A stretch of DNA of 64,000 nucleotides from positions 1 through 64,000 of the forward strand of contig JAACJP010000041.1 of the NCBI GenBank assembly GCA_013368375.1, read 5' to 3'. Position 1 is the first letter of the stretch; each line of letters starts with the position of its first letter. Made by a program: the position numbers and the translations under genes. This document shows, piece after piece, positions 1-10,094 of the stretch. Origin of the DNA: Tricholomella constricta. Taxonomy: Eukaryota; Basidiomycota; Agaricomycetes; Agaricales; Lyophyllaceae. Under the pieces are notes generated by a model, which worked only from the letters and a program-made list of their open reading frames with translations, was not told the origin of the DNA and ran no database searches.

Positions 1-838
1 GCGCGAGCGAAGAAAGGAAATATTCAATGGCCGACCTCGACCACCTGCTCAGGGAACGACACCGACTCGGGATCCAGTCGAATAGCGATCTCGGGGAATA
101 TTACCGACAGTTTCTTTCTGTTACCCAATTCCTTGTCAGCAAAAACCGACTTTCGTAAACGAACGCGACCGTCAATTCCGTCGCGCGTTCCAGCCCGACC
201 TATGGGCAAAGATCCATCGTAGACTCGAGATCCTAAACCCGAACCACCATCCCGATGACCCCTACGCCACCAAAACGGTTCGCGCCGCAGCCGAACATAT
301 TTTACACGGGACAAGCGCCGTCCAGCGACAGGAAGAGCCACCGCGCGCACCCCCACAAGTTACGATAGCACCAAGCGGGTCGTTAACGGGCGCGACCAAG
401 TCACCTAACACAGGACAACCTCTCAAACTAGAGGAACTCCATGAAAGAATTCACCTCTTGGAACAACATATCCTACGTCTAGGACAAGACAAAGGGGTGA
501 CGGCGGCCGACCGAACCAGTCACCTAACGACAACTGCCTCTTCTGCGGTGGCAAAGGACATTATATCTCCAGCTGTCCCGTACATCAAGCATACGCGGGA
601 GAAGGACGCTGCCGCAGGACCGACGACAACAAGATAGGCCTGCCAAGTGGTGCGCGCATACCAGCGGGGACTCCAGGTCGATACATAAAAGACAAACTGG
701 ACGAATGACACAGGCGCAACCCCGGCCAACTGGCGACAGGACAGCTATCGGCAAACGCGAACCCGACCGAAAGCATGATGTTGGAGATACTACAATTTAA
801 CGACGTCACCGACCATGGCCTAAAAATCGAAAGACCGC
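1..838 (+). pseudogene. gag remnant of element A with CCHC zinc knuckle
   Basis: The capsid part reads from about position 27 (MADLDHLLRERHRLG...) and resembles basidiomycete gypsy Gag (YYRQFL, DLWAKI, HHPDDPY, AAEHILHGTSA). The frame changes near 155-165 and again near 500. A zinc knuckle, C-LF-C-GGKG-H-YISS-C, lies at about 535-577, and the family tail (LPSGARIPAGTPGRYIKDKLDE) follows. A TGA then stands where HRRNPG would normally be preceded by Trp. The protein would bind and package element RNA. It is truncated by the window start and clearly broken. Confidence 0.75.
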
Positions 839-2026
839 ATGATTGTGTTAGAACGAGAACTCAACACGCTCCGCGCGCGGAAGGAAGTGTTTGACGGCGT
901 GGAGCTTATTAGTCGTGCACCTCAAAGGCGACCTGTCACGATCGAAACCGTTCAAGACCCCGACCAACCGGGGGTCGCATCGACCAACAAACCCGCACCC
1001 GCGTCGCAACCTGCCCAAGACGCGACGGAAGGCAGAGCCAAGGCGCCTCCGCTACCATCCAACATACCGCTGATCCCTAGTACTAAGGCCGACGTCACAA
1101 TCAATGCAAACGACCAGACCCCGGTGCACCCCTTCTCTAACATCCCTGAGAACCGTTACCTCCCTCCGACCACACGAAACTTAGCCGCTACAGAGAAGGC
1201 GAAAGCCGACAGTGCGTACCGCACACAAGCGCCCATCACAGACCCGACCAAATCAACGACTCTGTTCGAACGCGCGCTCGACGCCACCATACCAGTCACA
1301 GTTCGTGAACTCTGCGGAGTAGCACCAGAGGTTCGCGGAAAGTTCAGGGAAGCTAATACACCGAAGCGCATCGTCGCCGGCAACCTTACGACAATGTACC
1401 AAGAAGTCCCCACGTCGGCGTTCATTGAAGAACTCGACGCACTCCCCTGCGAATCCAACAGCGACAACGCGACGCCACCACCCGGAGCGCTAGTCACCGG
1501 CGACATCTACGACACATATTACCAAACACTACTACCTGGCGAACATCCGGACCGACTGATCGTCGCAATGGAATCGCATGCACTCAGATCGATCATGATA
1601 ATGGTCGACGCGAAGGAACAGATAGAAAGCATCGTCGACAGCGGATGCCAAATTATCGCTATGTCGGAAGAAGTCTGCCACGGACTGGGGGTTAAATATG
1701 ACCCAACCATCGTTCTACAGATGCAATCGGCGAACGGCACGACCGACCCGTCGCTCGGTCTAGCGCGAAACGTACCCTGCACGATAGGCGACGTCACGCT
1801 CTACCTCCAGATGCACGTTATTCGCAACCCTGCATACGATATACTCCTCGGCCGACCGTTTGACGTGCTGACTTGCTCTAACGTGAAAACAAGGTCCGCC
1901 GATGATACGATCATAACCATCACCGACCCGAACACTAGAGAGGTCATCGCGATTCCGACCTTCGCACGAGGACAACGTCGCCGCCCCAAGACCGACGTAA
2001 ATTTTCGTATACTCTCGAGGAAATAA
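839..2026 (+). CDS. Retroviral-type aspartic protease region of element A
   Basis: This 395-residue reading frame has a disordered N-terminal half (residues about 25-150, Pro/Thr rich) and a pepsin-like retroviral protease fold in the C-terminal half. The catalytic triad is in ESIVDSGCQIIAMSEE (about residues 260-275). A flap-like ANGT and the closing hydrophobic motif DILLGRPFDVL follow. In this family protease and RT are normally one polyprotein. Here a one-base frame change near 1995-2010 ends the frame at RILSRK, while the RT frame is already open from about position 2000 (FSYTLEEISRDHGD). The first ATG at 839 is only the first Met of the open frame, because the true polyprotein would begin in gag. 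Confidence 0.8.
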   Translation: MIVLERELNTLRARKEVFDGVELISRAPQRRPVTIETVQDPDQPGVASTNKPAPASQPAQDATEGRAKAPPLPSNIPLIPSTKADVTINANDQTPVHPFSNIPENRYLPPTTRNLAATEKAKADSAYRTQAPITDPTKSTTLFERALDATIPVTVRELCGVAPEVRGKFREANTPKRIVAGNLTTMYQEVPTSAFIEELDALPCESNSDNATPPPGALVTGDIYDTYYQTLLPGEHPDRLIVAMESHALRSIMIMVDAKEQIESIVDSGCQIIAMSEEVCHGLGVKYDPTIVLQMQSANGTTDPSLGLARNVPCTIGDVTLYLQMHVIRNPAYDILLGRPFDVLTCSNVKTRSADDTIITITDPNTREVIAIPTFARGQRRRPKTDVNFRILSRK

Positions 2027-2325
2027 GTCGAGATCACGGCGATCTTGCACTCCTCCTCGAGTACGACCCACTAAGCTATACCCCGACTGTCATTTCTTTC
2101 TGCGAACTACCGACCGAACTTAATAGCGACGCCACCTACGACGCGCAGCTAGCCTCACTCTACGTCGCGGCATCCGAACTAACCACACCAGCAATTGCCG
2201 ACCAATCCGTTAATACCAGCTCTACCCCTCTTGAACGAACGACCCTCTGCCCTATTTTACCGAACAACGAGTGCCATAGTGGACGCCACACCCAAGCCCT
2301 AACCAACACCGCCACCGACACCTTC

Positions 2326-4092
2326 GTGGTGAAAATCAAAGGCGTACAAACCAAAAAGAAGTACAAACCAGTGGCACAGAAAGTGCGATCGATCGTAGCA
2401 AGTTGCCCCGACCACTTCCGAATCGAGCGCAAAATATTGGGTGACCCGCTCGCCGACATGCCGACTCTGCTCCCCAACCCGCCACCTTTCCAACCCACCG
2501 GCCGCTACACGCTGGAACGAAAAGAAGACCTAGACCGCGACCACCCGAACTTCCTAACACCCGCCGAACGCGTCATTATGCACGACCTCATGTGTAAACA
2601 GAACCTCGCGTTCGCGTGGGACGATTCCGAACGCGGTAGCTTTCGGTCGGACTTCTTTCCTCCCATTGATATCCCGGTCGTCGCGCACACACCCTGGATC
2701 GAACGTAATATCCCCATACCGCCTGGCATCTACGACGAAGTTTGCGACATTATCAAAACTAAACTTGCCGCCGGAGTTTACGAACCATCTAACTCCAGCT
2801 ACCGATCGCGTTGGTTTTGCACTCTAAAGAAAAACGGCAAGTTCCGTCTCGTCCACAGCCTCGAACCGCTCAACCGTGTAACCATCCGACACTCGGGTGT
2901 CACTCCGATACCAGACCATGTTGCTGAACAATTCGCCGGTCGCATTTGTGGCGCAATGCTAGACCTGTTCGTCGGCTACGACGAACGGCTAATCGCACCA
3001 TCGTCGCGCGACCTTACCACCTTCCAAACACCTTTCGGCGCGTTACGCCTAGTAACCTTGCCTATGGGCTGGACCAACTCCGTCCCAATCTTCCACGACG
3101 ATGTCACTCACATTCTGCAACCGGAGATTCCGGACTACACACTACCTTATATCGATGATGCCGCTATAAAGGGACCAGCGACTTGGTACCCCGACCCCGA
3201 CACAGGCTTACCAAAAACGCACCCCGACAATGCCGACGTGCGATTCGCGATATGGGAATTCTTCAACGACGTCAATCGCATCCTTCAGCGCATGAAGTAC
3301 TGTGGCGGCACCTTCTCTGGCAAGAAGCTAGTCTTATGCGCGCCACAATTCAAAGTTCTCGGACACGTCTGCACACCCAATGGTCGCATACCCGACGCGG
3401 ACCGACTCGCCTTGCTGCGTAATTGGAAGTCGTGCGCCACTCTATCGGAGTTACGCGCGTTCTTGGGAACGGTCGGGGTGCTCAGGATATTCGTCAAAAA
3501 CTTTGCTCATCGCGCACACCACCTCGTGAAGCTAACCCGCAAGGATGCAGTCTTTGAGTTCGGCCCCGACCAGATCGCGGCGCAGCGCGACATCGTTGAG
3601 GCGATCGCAGAAGCGAAGCCCCTCGTACCTATCGACTACGCTTCGGACGACCCAGTCATCCTGGCCGTCGACACTTCGCACATAGCAGTCGGATTCTACC
3701 TCTGTCAAGCCGACCCCGTTGATCGGAAGCGACACAGATACAATCGGTTCGGTTCCATCACGCTGAACGACCGCGAATCGCGATTCTCTCAACCAAAACT
3801 CGAATTCTACGGCCTATTTAGGGCGCTTGGCGCCTTACGACTGTACGTTATAGGCGTGCGCAACCTAGTCGTCGAAGTCGACGCACGCTACATTAAAGGC
3901 ATGCTCTCCAACCCCGATATCCAACCATCAGCTTCCATAAACAGATGGATCGTATCTGTCCTCATGTTCCATTTCGAGCTCGTCCACGTTAAAGGCACGT
4001 TTCACGGACCCGACGGCTTATCTCGTCGCCCTCGTCAACCCGACGACCCGACCGACAAATACGACGCAGAAGAGGCCGACTTCGAAGACTGA
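2326..4092 (+). CDS. Reverse transcriptase and RNase H of element A
   Basis: The frame is open upstream to about 2000, and the GTG at 2326 is not a convincing start. RT motifs run from about residue 125: FCTLKKNGKFRLVHSLEPLN, LPMGWTNSVPIFHDDV, the catalytic YIDD in TLPYIDDAAIKG, and FSGKKLVLCAPQFKVLGH. RNase H follows with all acidic positions apparent: ILAVDTSHIAVG, FSQPKLEFYGLF, VVEVDARYIKGM and HGPDGLSRR. The frame stops at a TGA in FED*VDRMQGLMH and continues in the same frame into the integrase. A Trp is expected there, so this is probably a TGG to TGA mutation. The enzyme would copy element RNA into cDNA in virus-like particles. Confidence 0.9.
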   Translation: MVKIKGVQTKKKYKPVAQKVRSIVASCPDHFRIERKILGDPLADMPTLLPNPPPFQPTGRYTLERKEDLDRDHPNFLTPAERVIMHDLMCKQNLAFAWDDSERGSFRSDFFPPIDIPVVAHTPWIERNIPIPPGIYDEVCDIIKTKLAAGVYEPSNSSYRSRWFCTLKKNGKFRLVHSLEPLNRVTIRHSGVTPIPDHVAEQFAGRICGAMLDLFVGYDERLIAPSSRDLTTFQTPFGALRLVTLPMGWTNSVPIFHDDVTHILQPEIPDYTLPYIDDAAIKGPATWYPDPDTGLPKTHPDNADVRFAIWEFFNDVNRILQRMKYCGGTFSGKKLVLCAPQFKVLGHVCTPNGRIPDADRLALLRNWKSCATLSELRAFLGTVGVLRIFVKNFAHRAHHLVKLTRKDAVFEFGPDQIAAQRDIVEAIAEAKPLVPIDYASDDPVILAVDTSHIAVGFYLCQADPVDRKRHRYNRFGSITLNDRESRFSQPKLEFYGLFRALGALRLYVIGVRNLVVEVDARYIKGMLSNPDIQPSASINRWIVSVLMFHFELVHVKGTFHGPDGLSRRPRQPDDPTDKYDAEEADFED

Positions 4093-4101
4093 GTCGACCG
4101 A

Positions 4102-5769
4102 ATGCAAGGTCTCATGCACATTATTCAACCACTGCCGCAACCGCCGTCACCCTTGCATGTCCGACAGATCTTCGCCATGGCACAGATCTCAAGTAAGGAG
4201 GAGATGGTGGCAGTATACACCGACGCGGTACCACCAGACTCAACGACTCACGAACTCGCAACCGACTCCATGCGACAACCCAGAATCCGTACCGACGATG
4301 ATACAGGAATAACCGACCCAAATGCGAACTCGACCAACATGTCATACGACGACGTGCCTAGAACAGACGCCGCGAAAGCCCAAGACCAACGCATAGATAC
4401 TGTTAGACAATGGTTAGCCGACCTCGAACGACCAGAAGGCATGTCGGACGATCAGTACGCCACTTTCATTCGATACGCCACAGGGTTCTTCCTAGATGGA
4501 CCACGACTTTGGAGAAGAGACAGCCAAGGCGCACACAAACTAGTCGCCCGCCCCAGCGCGCGATTAGAAATTCTGCGATCAGTCCACGACAATCTCGGGC
4601 ACAAACGCTTCTACGCGACGCGCGCAACCTTGCTCGAACGCTTCTGGTGGCCGAATATTCGGGCCGACGTCGTATGGTTCGTACAGACATGTCACATATG
4701 CCAGATCCAGCAAACGACCAAGGTCCTGATTCCCCCGGTCGTTGCGACACCTGCGCCACTATTCGCAAAGATGTACATCGACACTATGCATCTACCGCCA
4801 TCGAATGGTTTCAAATACATTGTCCAAGGCCGATGCTCCTTGATTCACTTTCCGGAATGGCGCGCGCTCCGAAAGGAAAACAGTCGCACACTCGGTGACT
4901 GGATGTACGAAGACATCATCTGTCGGTGGGGCGGGCTATGCGAAATCGTAACCGACAACGGCCCAGCCTTCATCAAAGCCGCCGAACACCTCACAAAGAA
5001 ATACCACATACACAATATCCGAATCTCAGGATATAACTCTAGAGCCAACGGGCTCGTCGAGCGATCCCATTTCGACGTCCGACAATCCCTTTTCAAAGCC
5101 GCCGACGGAAATGAAAACAAATGGTCGCAATCCGCTTACTCAGTCTTTTGGGCAGAACGCGTCACGATCCGCAAGCGAATGGGATGCTCTCCCTATTTCG
5201 CCGCGACAGGAACCCAACCGCTCCTCCCCCTTGATATCGTCGAAGCAACATACCTACAACCACCGCCCGACTCTATCCTATCCTCCACTGACCTCTTAAC
5301 ACGTCGCGCGGTCGCCCTACAAAAACGAACGACCGACCTAGAGCGACTAGATTCCGACGTATACGCGGCGCGACGACAAGCGGCGATTCGTTTTGAACTT
5401 AAACACGCCAGAACCTTGCGCGACTATAACTTTAAACGCGGAGACCTCATCCTCATGCGCAATACGAAAATCGAGAAGTCGCTCAACCGCAAGATGCGAT
5501 CTAGGTACCTGGGACCGCTCGTCGTGATCTCACGCAACCGTGGAGGCGCATACATCCTCTGCGAACTGGATGGCACCGTCTTACACCGACCGGTAGCAGC
5601 ATTCAGACTCGCCCCCTACTTCGCGCGAAACAACATCCTCCTACCCGACAGCGCTCTAGACATAGACACCAAGCGACTCAGAGAACTGGAAGCAACAACA
5701 ATCACCGACGACGAAGACCGACCCAAAGTCGTAGGCGACGACTCCGAATCGGAAGACGAGCAAAACTAG
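4102..5769 (+). CDS. Integrase of element A
   Basis: 555 residues. The HHCC zinc domain is visible (SVHDNLGHKRFYATRATL... followed by CHICQ). The DDE core has MYIDTMHLP, CEIVTDNGPAFIK and ANGLVERSHFD. The C-terminal part (RDYNFKRGDLILMRN, RYLGPLVVISRNRGGAYILCELDG) is the usual SH3-like GPY/F-type tail. There is no chromodomain; the end is acidic (DSESEDEQN). It sits in the same frame as the upstream RT/RNase H, separated only by the TGA at 4090-4092. A 17-bp copy of the element's polypurine tract lies near its 5' end (4190-4206). Confidence 0.9.
   Translation: MQGLMHIIQPLPQPPSPLHVRQIFAMAQISSKEEMVAVYTDAVPPDSTTHELATDSMRQPRIRTDDDTGITDPNANSTNMSYDDVPRTDAAKAQDQRIDTVRQWLADLERPEGMSDDQYATFIRYATGFFLDGPRLWRRDSQGAHKLVARPSARLEILRSVHDNLGHKRFYATRATLLERFWWPNIRADVVWFVQTCHICQIQQTTKVLIPPVVATPAPLFAKMYIDTMHLPPSNGFKYIVQGRCSLIHFPEWRALRKENSRTLGDWMYEDIICRWGGLCEIVTDNGPAFIKAAEHLTKKYHIHNIRISGYNSRANGLVERSHFDVRQSLFKAADGNENKWSQSAYSVFWAERVTIRKRMGCSPYFAATGTQPLLPLDIVEATYLQPPPDSILSSTDLLTRRAVALQKRTTDLERLDSDVYAARRQAAIRFELKHARTLRDYNFKRGDLILMRNTKIEKSLNRKMRSRYLGPLVVISRNRGGAYILCELDGTVLHRPVAAFRLAPYFARNNILLPDSALDIDTKRLRELEATTITDDEDRPKVVGDDSESEDEQN
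4189..4206 (+). other. Internal copy of the polypurine tract (possible central PPT)
   Basis: TCAAGTAAGGAGGAGATG here matches the sequence just upstream of the 3' LTR at 10079-10096 base for base. Central PPT copies in the integrase region are known from Ty1 and lentiviruses. Whether this one primes plus-strand DNA is inference. Confidence 0.45.
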
Positions 5770-6112
5770 CCGCTCAACTCCCGACTACCCGTATACCCTT
5801 CTTTTAATGCTATTTCGACATCTATCCCTCCCTGGTTTCTACCCAACACCCCACGACCCGACCGTTAGCGAAGTCCAGCACTCTGGACGACAGTTTTTCC
5901 TTTCGTTTTTTTTTAACCCCCACTCAATTTTCGAATCTTACACTTAATATCGGACTCCGCAAGAGATCCACGCAGCATATATTACATTTATGGCCCATTT
6001 TACGGGCCCCGACGACTCCAGTCACAAAGAAACATAAAACAAGCGACGCCTCTAGCGGAGGAACGACGCACCAAAACACACAACGCGACACGACGCCGAT
6101 CACCGCCTTCGC
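5770..6112. other. Spacer between integrase and antisense gene 1
   Basis: No gene. It would hold the 3' ends of two converging transcripts. A segment (GGCCCATTTTACGGGCCCCG, about 5991-6010) resembles the segment around 8537-8555 (ACCCAATTTTAGGGCCCG) downstream of antisense gene 2. This supports duplication of the whole gene unit. Confidence 0.5.
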
Positions 6113-8222
6113 CTACTTCCCACCCACCAAGTCCCCTTTCTCCTCCTCTCCGTCGCCCTCCTCGCCGGTCTCCATCGCGTCGCCCTCCGAATCCGCGCCA
6201 CTGTCGCTCTCCGAGACCTCGACACCGTCTGCCCGCAACTGGGAACGTCGTCGTCGGAGCGCAGTGATCGCACGCATCGTGCCGGCGTATTGATCACGCA
6301 CCCGTATGAGACTCCAGCGAGCGATCTCCTGACGCGACTCCCAAGCTTGCGACTCCTGGGTGAGCGATCGCAACAGAGCGTAGCGCGACGAAAGAGCTCG
6401 GTCGACGTCCGCCAAAGGAAGAGAGGCGACACGCGACAGGTCGGTGGCGTACCCTAAGCCGTCCAGATCGCGGTTGCGGGGAAGAGTAGAGCCACGGGGT
6501 AACCGACCACCGTGAACGGCCCACGTACTCATACCAGCGGACTCCTCGATAGCGTACTGCACGGACTGATAAGCCCCCCCAGTTGGCCCGAAATCTTCGT
6601 CGCTGAGGGCGGTCAGGTCGCGCGCTCGACGACGCGAGACAGAAGGCGACACAACCTCTACGTCCTCCTCTGAGTCCTCCACAACGGATTTGGAGGCGAC
6701 GCGACGACGACTCCGCGGACGCGAATTCTTGACGATCTCCGCGTCGGCCTTGTACTTCACCGTCTCGCACCGCTTGGAGAAGATCTTGCACCGCGCACAG
6801 ATCCCACCCCCAGGCTTCTGAAAACAGTCAATGTCGGCGTCTACACAGCGGCCACACTGCGACGACATCAGAATACAACCGCCCCGACGAAGCGCGCAAC
6901 AACTTACCGGCTCGTCGCGTATGAAGTGGTCGGGGTGGGCGACTTTGAACTTCTCAAGTCGCTCCAACCACTTAAACTCAGCGGCGGCCTTTCTCGCTGC
7001 CGTCGTCTGCTCTCGCTTCTTGGCCGCCGCGGCCCCCTTCTTTCCCGTCGCCTTCCCCGCCTTGACCGTCACGGGCGCCTTCTCAGCCTTGACCACCACT
7101 TCCATAGCCTCGGCCGCGGACCCCTCGCCTTCGTCGTCGACGGCGCGCTTCCGTTTGCGGCTAGAAGACGCTGGCACCGTGTCGATGAAAACGATGGGCG
7201 ACCCGCCTGCCGAAAACGTTAAAGGCAGCCCATCGGATGAACTAAAGATGCCGCCCGAACCGAACTCACCCGTGGTGCCGCCTCTCGGACGACCACCTCC
7301 GACCGAAATGTGTGGCAACGTAACAGGCCGATACGCAGGATCGCGCACGCTCGTTACCTTGGCCTTCGTTTTGGCCTTCGCCTTGCCAGGCGCCGAAGCA
7401 GTCCTCGGCGCGGAGGGTTCCTGTTCCAGCACCACGATGTCGGACGCCGGAGAGGAGCGCGACATGAGGGGGTCCCGCATCGGCTCCAGAGCTTCCCGCC
7501 CCATTCGCTCTGCCATCGCCGCGACCCTGGCCGCTTCTGACCCCTGCACGAAATCCGCCACGGTTCGAGTGTCCGTGCCAGTCGTGCCGACAACGTCGCT
7601 CCCCGATGCACCCGGCCCCGGACGGAGGGTGGCGTCACCAACGGTCGTACTGGGCGGAGCGGCGCTGACAGTCGTCACGGGAGCCTCTGCTGTAGGAGCC
7701 GCCGAACTCAGTACCGTCGCAGACGCAGCCGTCGTCTCGGCGCTGCCCACGGACGGACTGGGACCCATAGGTGGGGCCGCCACATTCGTCAGCGCCAACG
7801 GGTCCTCGGGCGCTACCGATTGCGACGCGCGTATGTTGGCCGCTGCACCCAAGCGTGCCCGACGCACGCGGCGACGGCGCGCGTTTTCGCTCTAAAAAAA
7901 AAAAAAGACTCAATGAGCCGACCGGACAGTGCACCAGTCGACCGCGACGCACCTCAGGCTCCAGACCGCTGAATGGCCCTTTCCATTCCGCATCACCTTC
8001 TACAACGGCCCAGACGGCCTGCAGCGCAGCCTCCTCGTTAGACCATATCCACCACGGCCCCTCGCCCTCCTGGGCATGCAACGCCGTGATTCCCTGCAAT
8101 AACCCCTCGAGAATGGCAAGGCGCGCCTCGCGTGGCGCATTGTCAGGCAGCGCTCGCCAATCGTCCCAGTCGCCCTGCAGATCTTCGAGGATGAGCGCGT
8201 AGTTCGGGGGCAGGTCAGCCAT
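6113..8222 (-). CDS. Zn2Cys6-type cluster protein, antisense passenger gene 1 of element A
   Basis: Three exons on the minus strand: 8222-7953, 7891-6908 and 6856-6113. Introns are 61 and 51 bp (GTGCGT...TTTAG with a long T run, and GTAAGT...GCAG). The joined frame has 666 codons, 665 residues. Exon 1 (90 codons) is W/E-rich (GDWDDWRALP, EEAALQAVWAVVEGDAEWKG). The middle is Ala/Ser/Lys-rich and disordered with a KRKR basic stretch. The second junction leads directly into C-x2-C-x6-C-x8-C-x2-C-x6-C (residues about 419-448), the spacing of fungal Zn2Cys6 DNA-binding domains. A helical region (LADVDRALSSR...ESRQEIARWS) and an acidic tail follow. The lysines and proline usual in classic Zn2Cys6 proteins are not all present, so DNA binding is inference. 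It lies between integrase and LTR, opposite to gag-pol. Confidence 0.7.
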
Positions 8223-8372
8223 GCCTGCGGACGGTGTGGGAGTGAAGAAGAGGGAGCCGAGGAAGACAGAGGGTCCTTGGGAACTTGACGCGAGGTCAAA
8301 TTCCGTGGCACCGCCACCGCCATCTCACGCCACACACGCGTCAGTTCTAGAATTTTCTCGACCGGTCTCCGG

Positions 8373-8411
8373 GCCGACTGAGGACAGTCGGCATTTCAAG
8401 TAAGGAGGAGA
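8373..8411 (+). other. Hairpin plus polypurine-tract motif, copy 1
   Basis: A perfect 8-bp stem GCCGACTG / CAGTCGGC with loop AGGA is followed by CATTTCAAGTAAGGAGGAGA. The same module occurs before the 3' LTR at 10056-10094, but here the following sequence (CATGAACC) is not an LTR start. This copy was probably carried along when the antisense gene was duplicated. It also lies upstream of antisense gene 1. Confidence 0.6.
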
Positions 8412-8632
8412 CATGAACCATAGATGAAACGACAGCCGACACTAACAACCGACACCGCCAACCAAAGAACCGACCGACACAACGAACCGACCTGCGCCAC
8501 TTAAAAAACACGAAAAATTCGAATTATAAAAGAACGACCCAATTTTAGGGCCCGAACAACAAAATAGGTATATACGGAATACGCGACCGATAACGAACGC
8601 AACCCGACCGCAAAAACACGACAAACCCGAAG
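8412..8632. other. Spacer between the two antisense genes
   Basis: No gene. It is AT-rich with repeated CGAAC/CCGAC words. Part of it (about 8537-8560) resembles the spacer downstream of antisense gene 1, as expected for a tandem duplication. Confidence 0.4.
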
Positions 8633-9934
8633 TCAAGGCGACGAACCCTCGCCACCATCGTCGCGTACGCCACCATCGACACCGCTCACACTGCCACTGC
8701 CCCCGCCTCCCGAATTATCCATCGCAGACGTACCAACTAACTCTGCACGCCGGGCCTGAAGCAAGTCAAGGGCCGACGACGTAGACACGACCTGCTCGTA
8801 AAGCTGACGGGCCGACGAACGCATGATCTCTTGGCGCGATTCGAGGACTTGAATTTCCTGGACCAAAGTACGCAAGAAAACAGTGCGCGCCGATAGCGCC
8901 CGATCTACATCGGCAAGACCGAACCGCGAAATAACCGATAACGGCTGGGTGAAGCCCAAACCGCGCAAATCTTCGTTACGAAGGAAGTCCTCAGGGCGAA
9001 ACACCGAACCCTGATAAAGGAGACCCGCACCCTGGTCTACCGAATCCGCAGAACGAGTCACGACAAGGCGCTGGGCGGCCCTCGCCAGATCGGGCGAACG
9101 GACCTCGTCAAACAGCGAAGGGGCATACACGCGTCGCAGAAAAGTCCCTCCACTGAACACGACACGACCCGGTGCGGAGCCGGCCGAAACGACCCCACTT
9201 CGTTCGTCTCGCATCGTCTAGATTGGATCTCGCAAACCGCGCAAGCATCAAAGTCGCTGCGCTGAATGCAGTCCAAGCCGTAGCTCACACAACGATCGCA
9301 CTAGCCGATAGATGAACAGAAGAACAAGGACACAAGAGGACCGACGACTTACTGCTTCGCTACGAGTGTAATGCTCAGAGTACTCCTTCTTAAATTCCTC
9401 GAGACGTTCCAGCCACAAACGGCGTCGTATCCCTTGTGCCGCCAATACCGACTCCCCGGAGATCTCGACGACAGACTCTCCTTCGTCCCCGTCCCCAACG
9501 GAGGAAGCGCACGAACGCTCCCGAACGACAGACCCTGCCTCGTCTCCAGCAGAGGCGGCGCGCATATGCTCCCGAGCGGCCGTCTCTTGGCGAGGGTAAT
9601 CGGACTACCAACTAGCGCGTTAGTACTCGGAAGAAACGACCAAATAACCAGCGAGCGAACGCACGTTCGGTTCTAGATCCGCGAACCGCCTGGACCATTC
9701 GGGGTCGGACTGGATCGTAGACCATATGATGGACAATGCCTCTTCCTCGTCGTGCCACATCCAACGCCAGGGACTAGCCACCGGCGATCTAAGTACTTCA
9801 AGGCCGTTTGACAAGTATTGCAGCACACAAGTGCGCGCGTAGCGAGGCGAGTCGGCCGACAGCGATTGCCATTCGTCCCAGTCTCGTTTCAAGAAGCGGA
9901 GAGTGCGCTGTAGATCGACGGGAGGTCTCGACAT
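8633..9934 (-). CDS. Zn2Cys6-type cluster protein, antisense passenger gene 2 (shorter paralogue)
   Basis: Minus-strand exons are 9934-9665 (90 codons, as in gene 1), 9604-9353, and 9300 downward. The introns at 9605-9664 (GTGCGT, branch-like TACTAAC, GGTAG) and 9301-9352 (GTAAGT...GGCTAG) fall at the same protein positions as in gene 1. Exon 1 aligns (KRDWDEWQSL, EEEALSIIW, DPEWSRRFADLEPN). The second junction opens into C-DR-C-VSYGLD-C-IQRSDFDA-C-AV-C-EIQSRR-C, identical cysteine spacing. The C-terminal helix aligns (GLADVDRALSARTVFLRTLVQE, LESRQEIMRSSARQ). The Ala/Lys-rich middle of gene 1 is missing. Between about 9200 and 9150 the frame must change to reach the C-terminal part, through a very short intron of about 43 bp or a frameshift; this is unresolved. 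It may therefore be a pseudogene. Confidence 0.6.
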
Positions 9935-10055
9935 AACGATGGGTAAACCACCCAAGAACCCGGATATATATATGTCGCCAGCGCGTCGGCACCGCCACTT
10001 CCTCCTATCCCTACACCCCCTTTCCAAGACGTACGCCCCCTGACCGATGCACGGG

Positions 10056-10094
10056 ACCGACTGAGGACAGTCGGTATTTCAAGTAAGGAGGAGA
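10056..10094 (+). other. Hairpin plus polypurine tract before 3' LTR of element A
   Basis: An 8-bp stem ACCGACTG / CAGTCGGT with loop AGGA is followed by ATTTCAAGTAAGGAGGAGA, which abuts TGATGAGC, the inferred LTR start. Compared with the copy at 8373 the outermost stem pair has changed from G-C to A-T on both sides, so pairing is kept. Confidence 0.65.

Noticed and set aside
7354..7895. Long open frames on the plus strand opposite antisense gene 1 (up to 354 codons)
   Set aside because: They are GC-rich shadows of the spliced minus-strand gene. The minus strand has matching introns and a duplicated homologue, and the plus frame has neither.
7635..8222. Separate 195-residue minus-strand protein
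   Set aside because: Its second half runs through a T-rich intron. The first 90 codons are exon 1 of the Zn2Cys6-type gene, with the same exon in the second copy.
8412..8632. Second LTR of element A after the first hairpin-PPT copy
   Set aside because: The sequence after this PPT does not start TGAT and does not resemble the LTR at 10095. It looks like the duplicated spacer instead.
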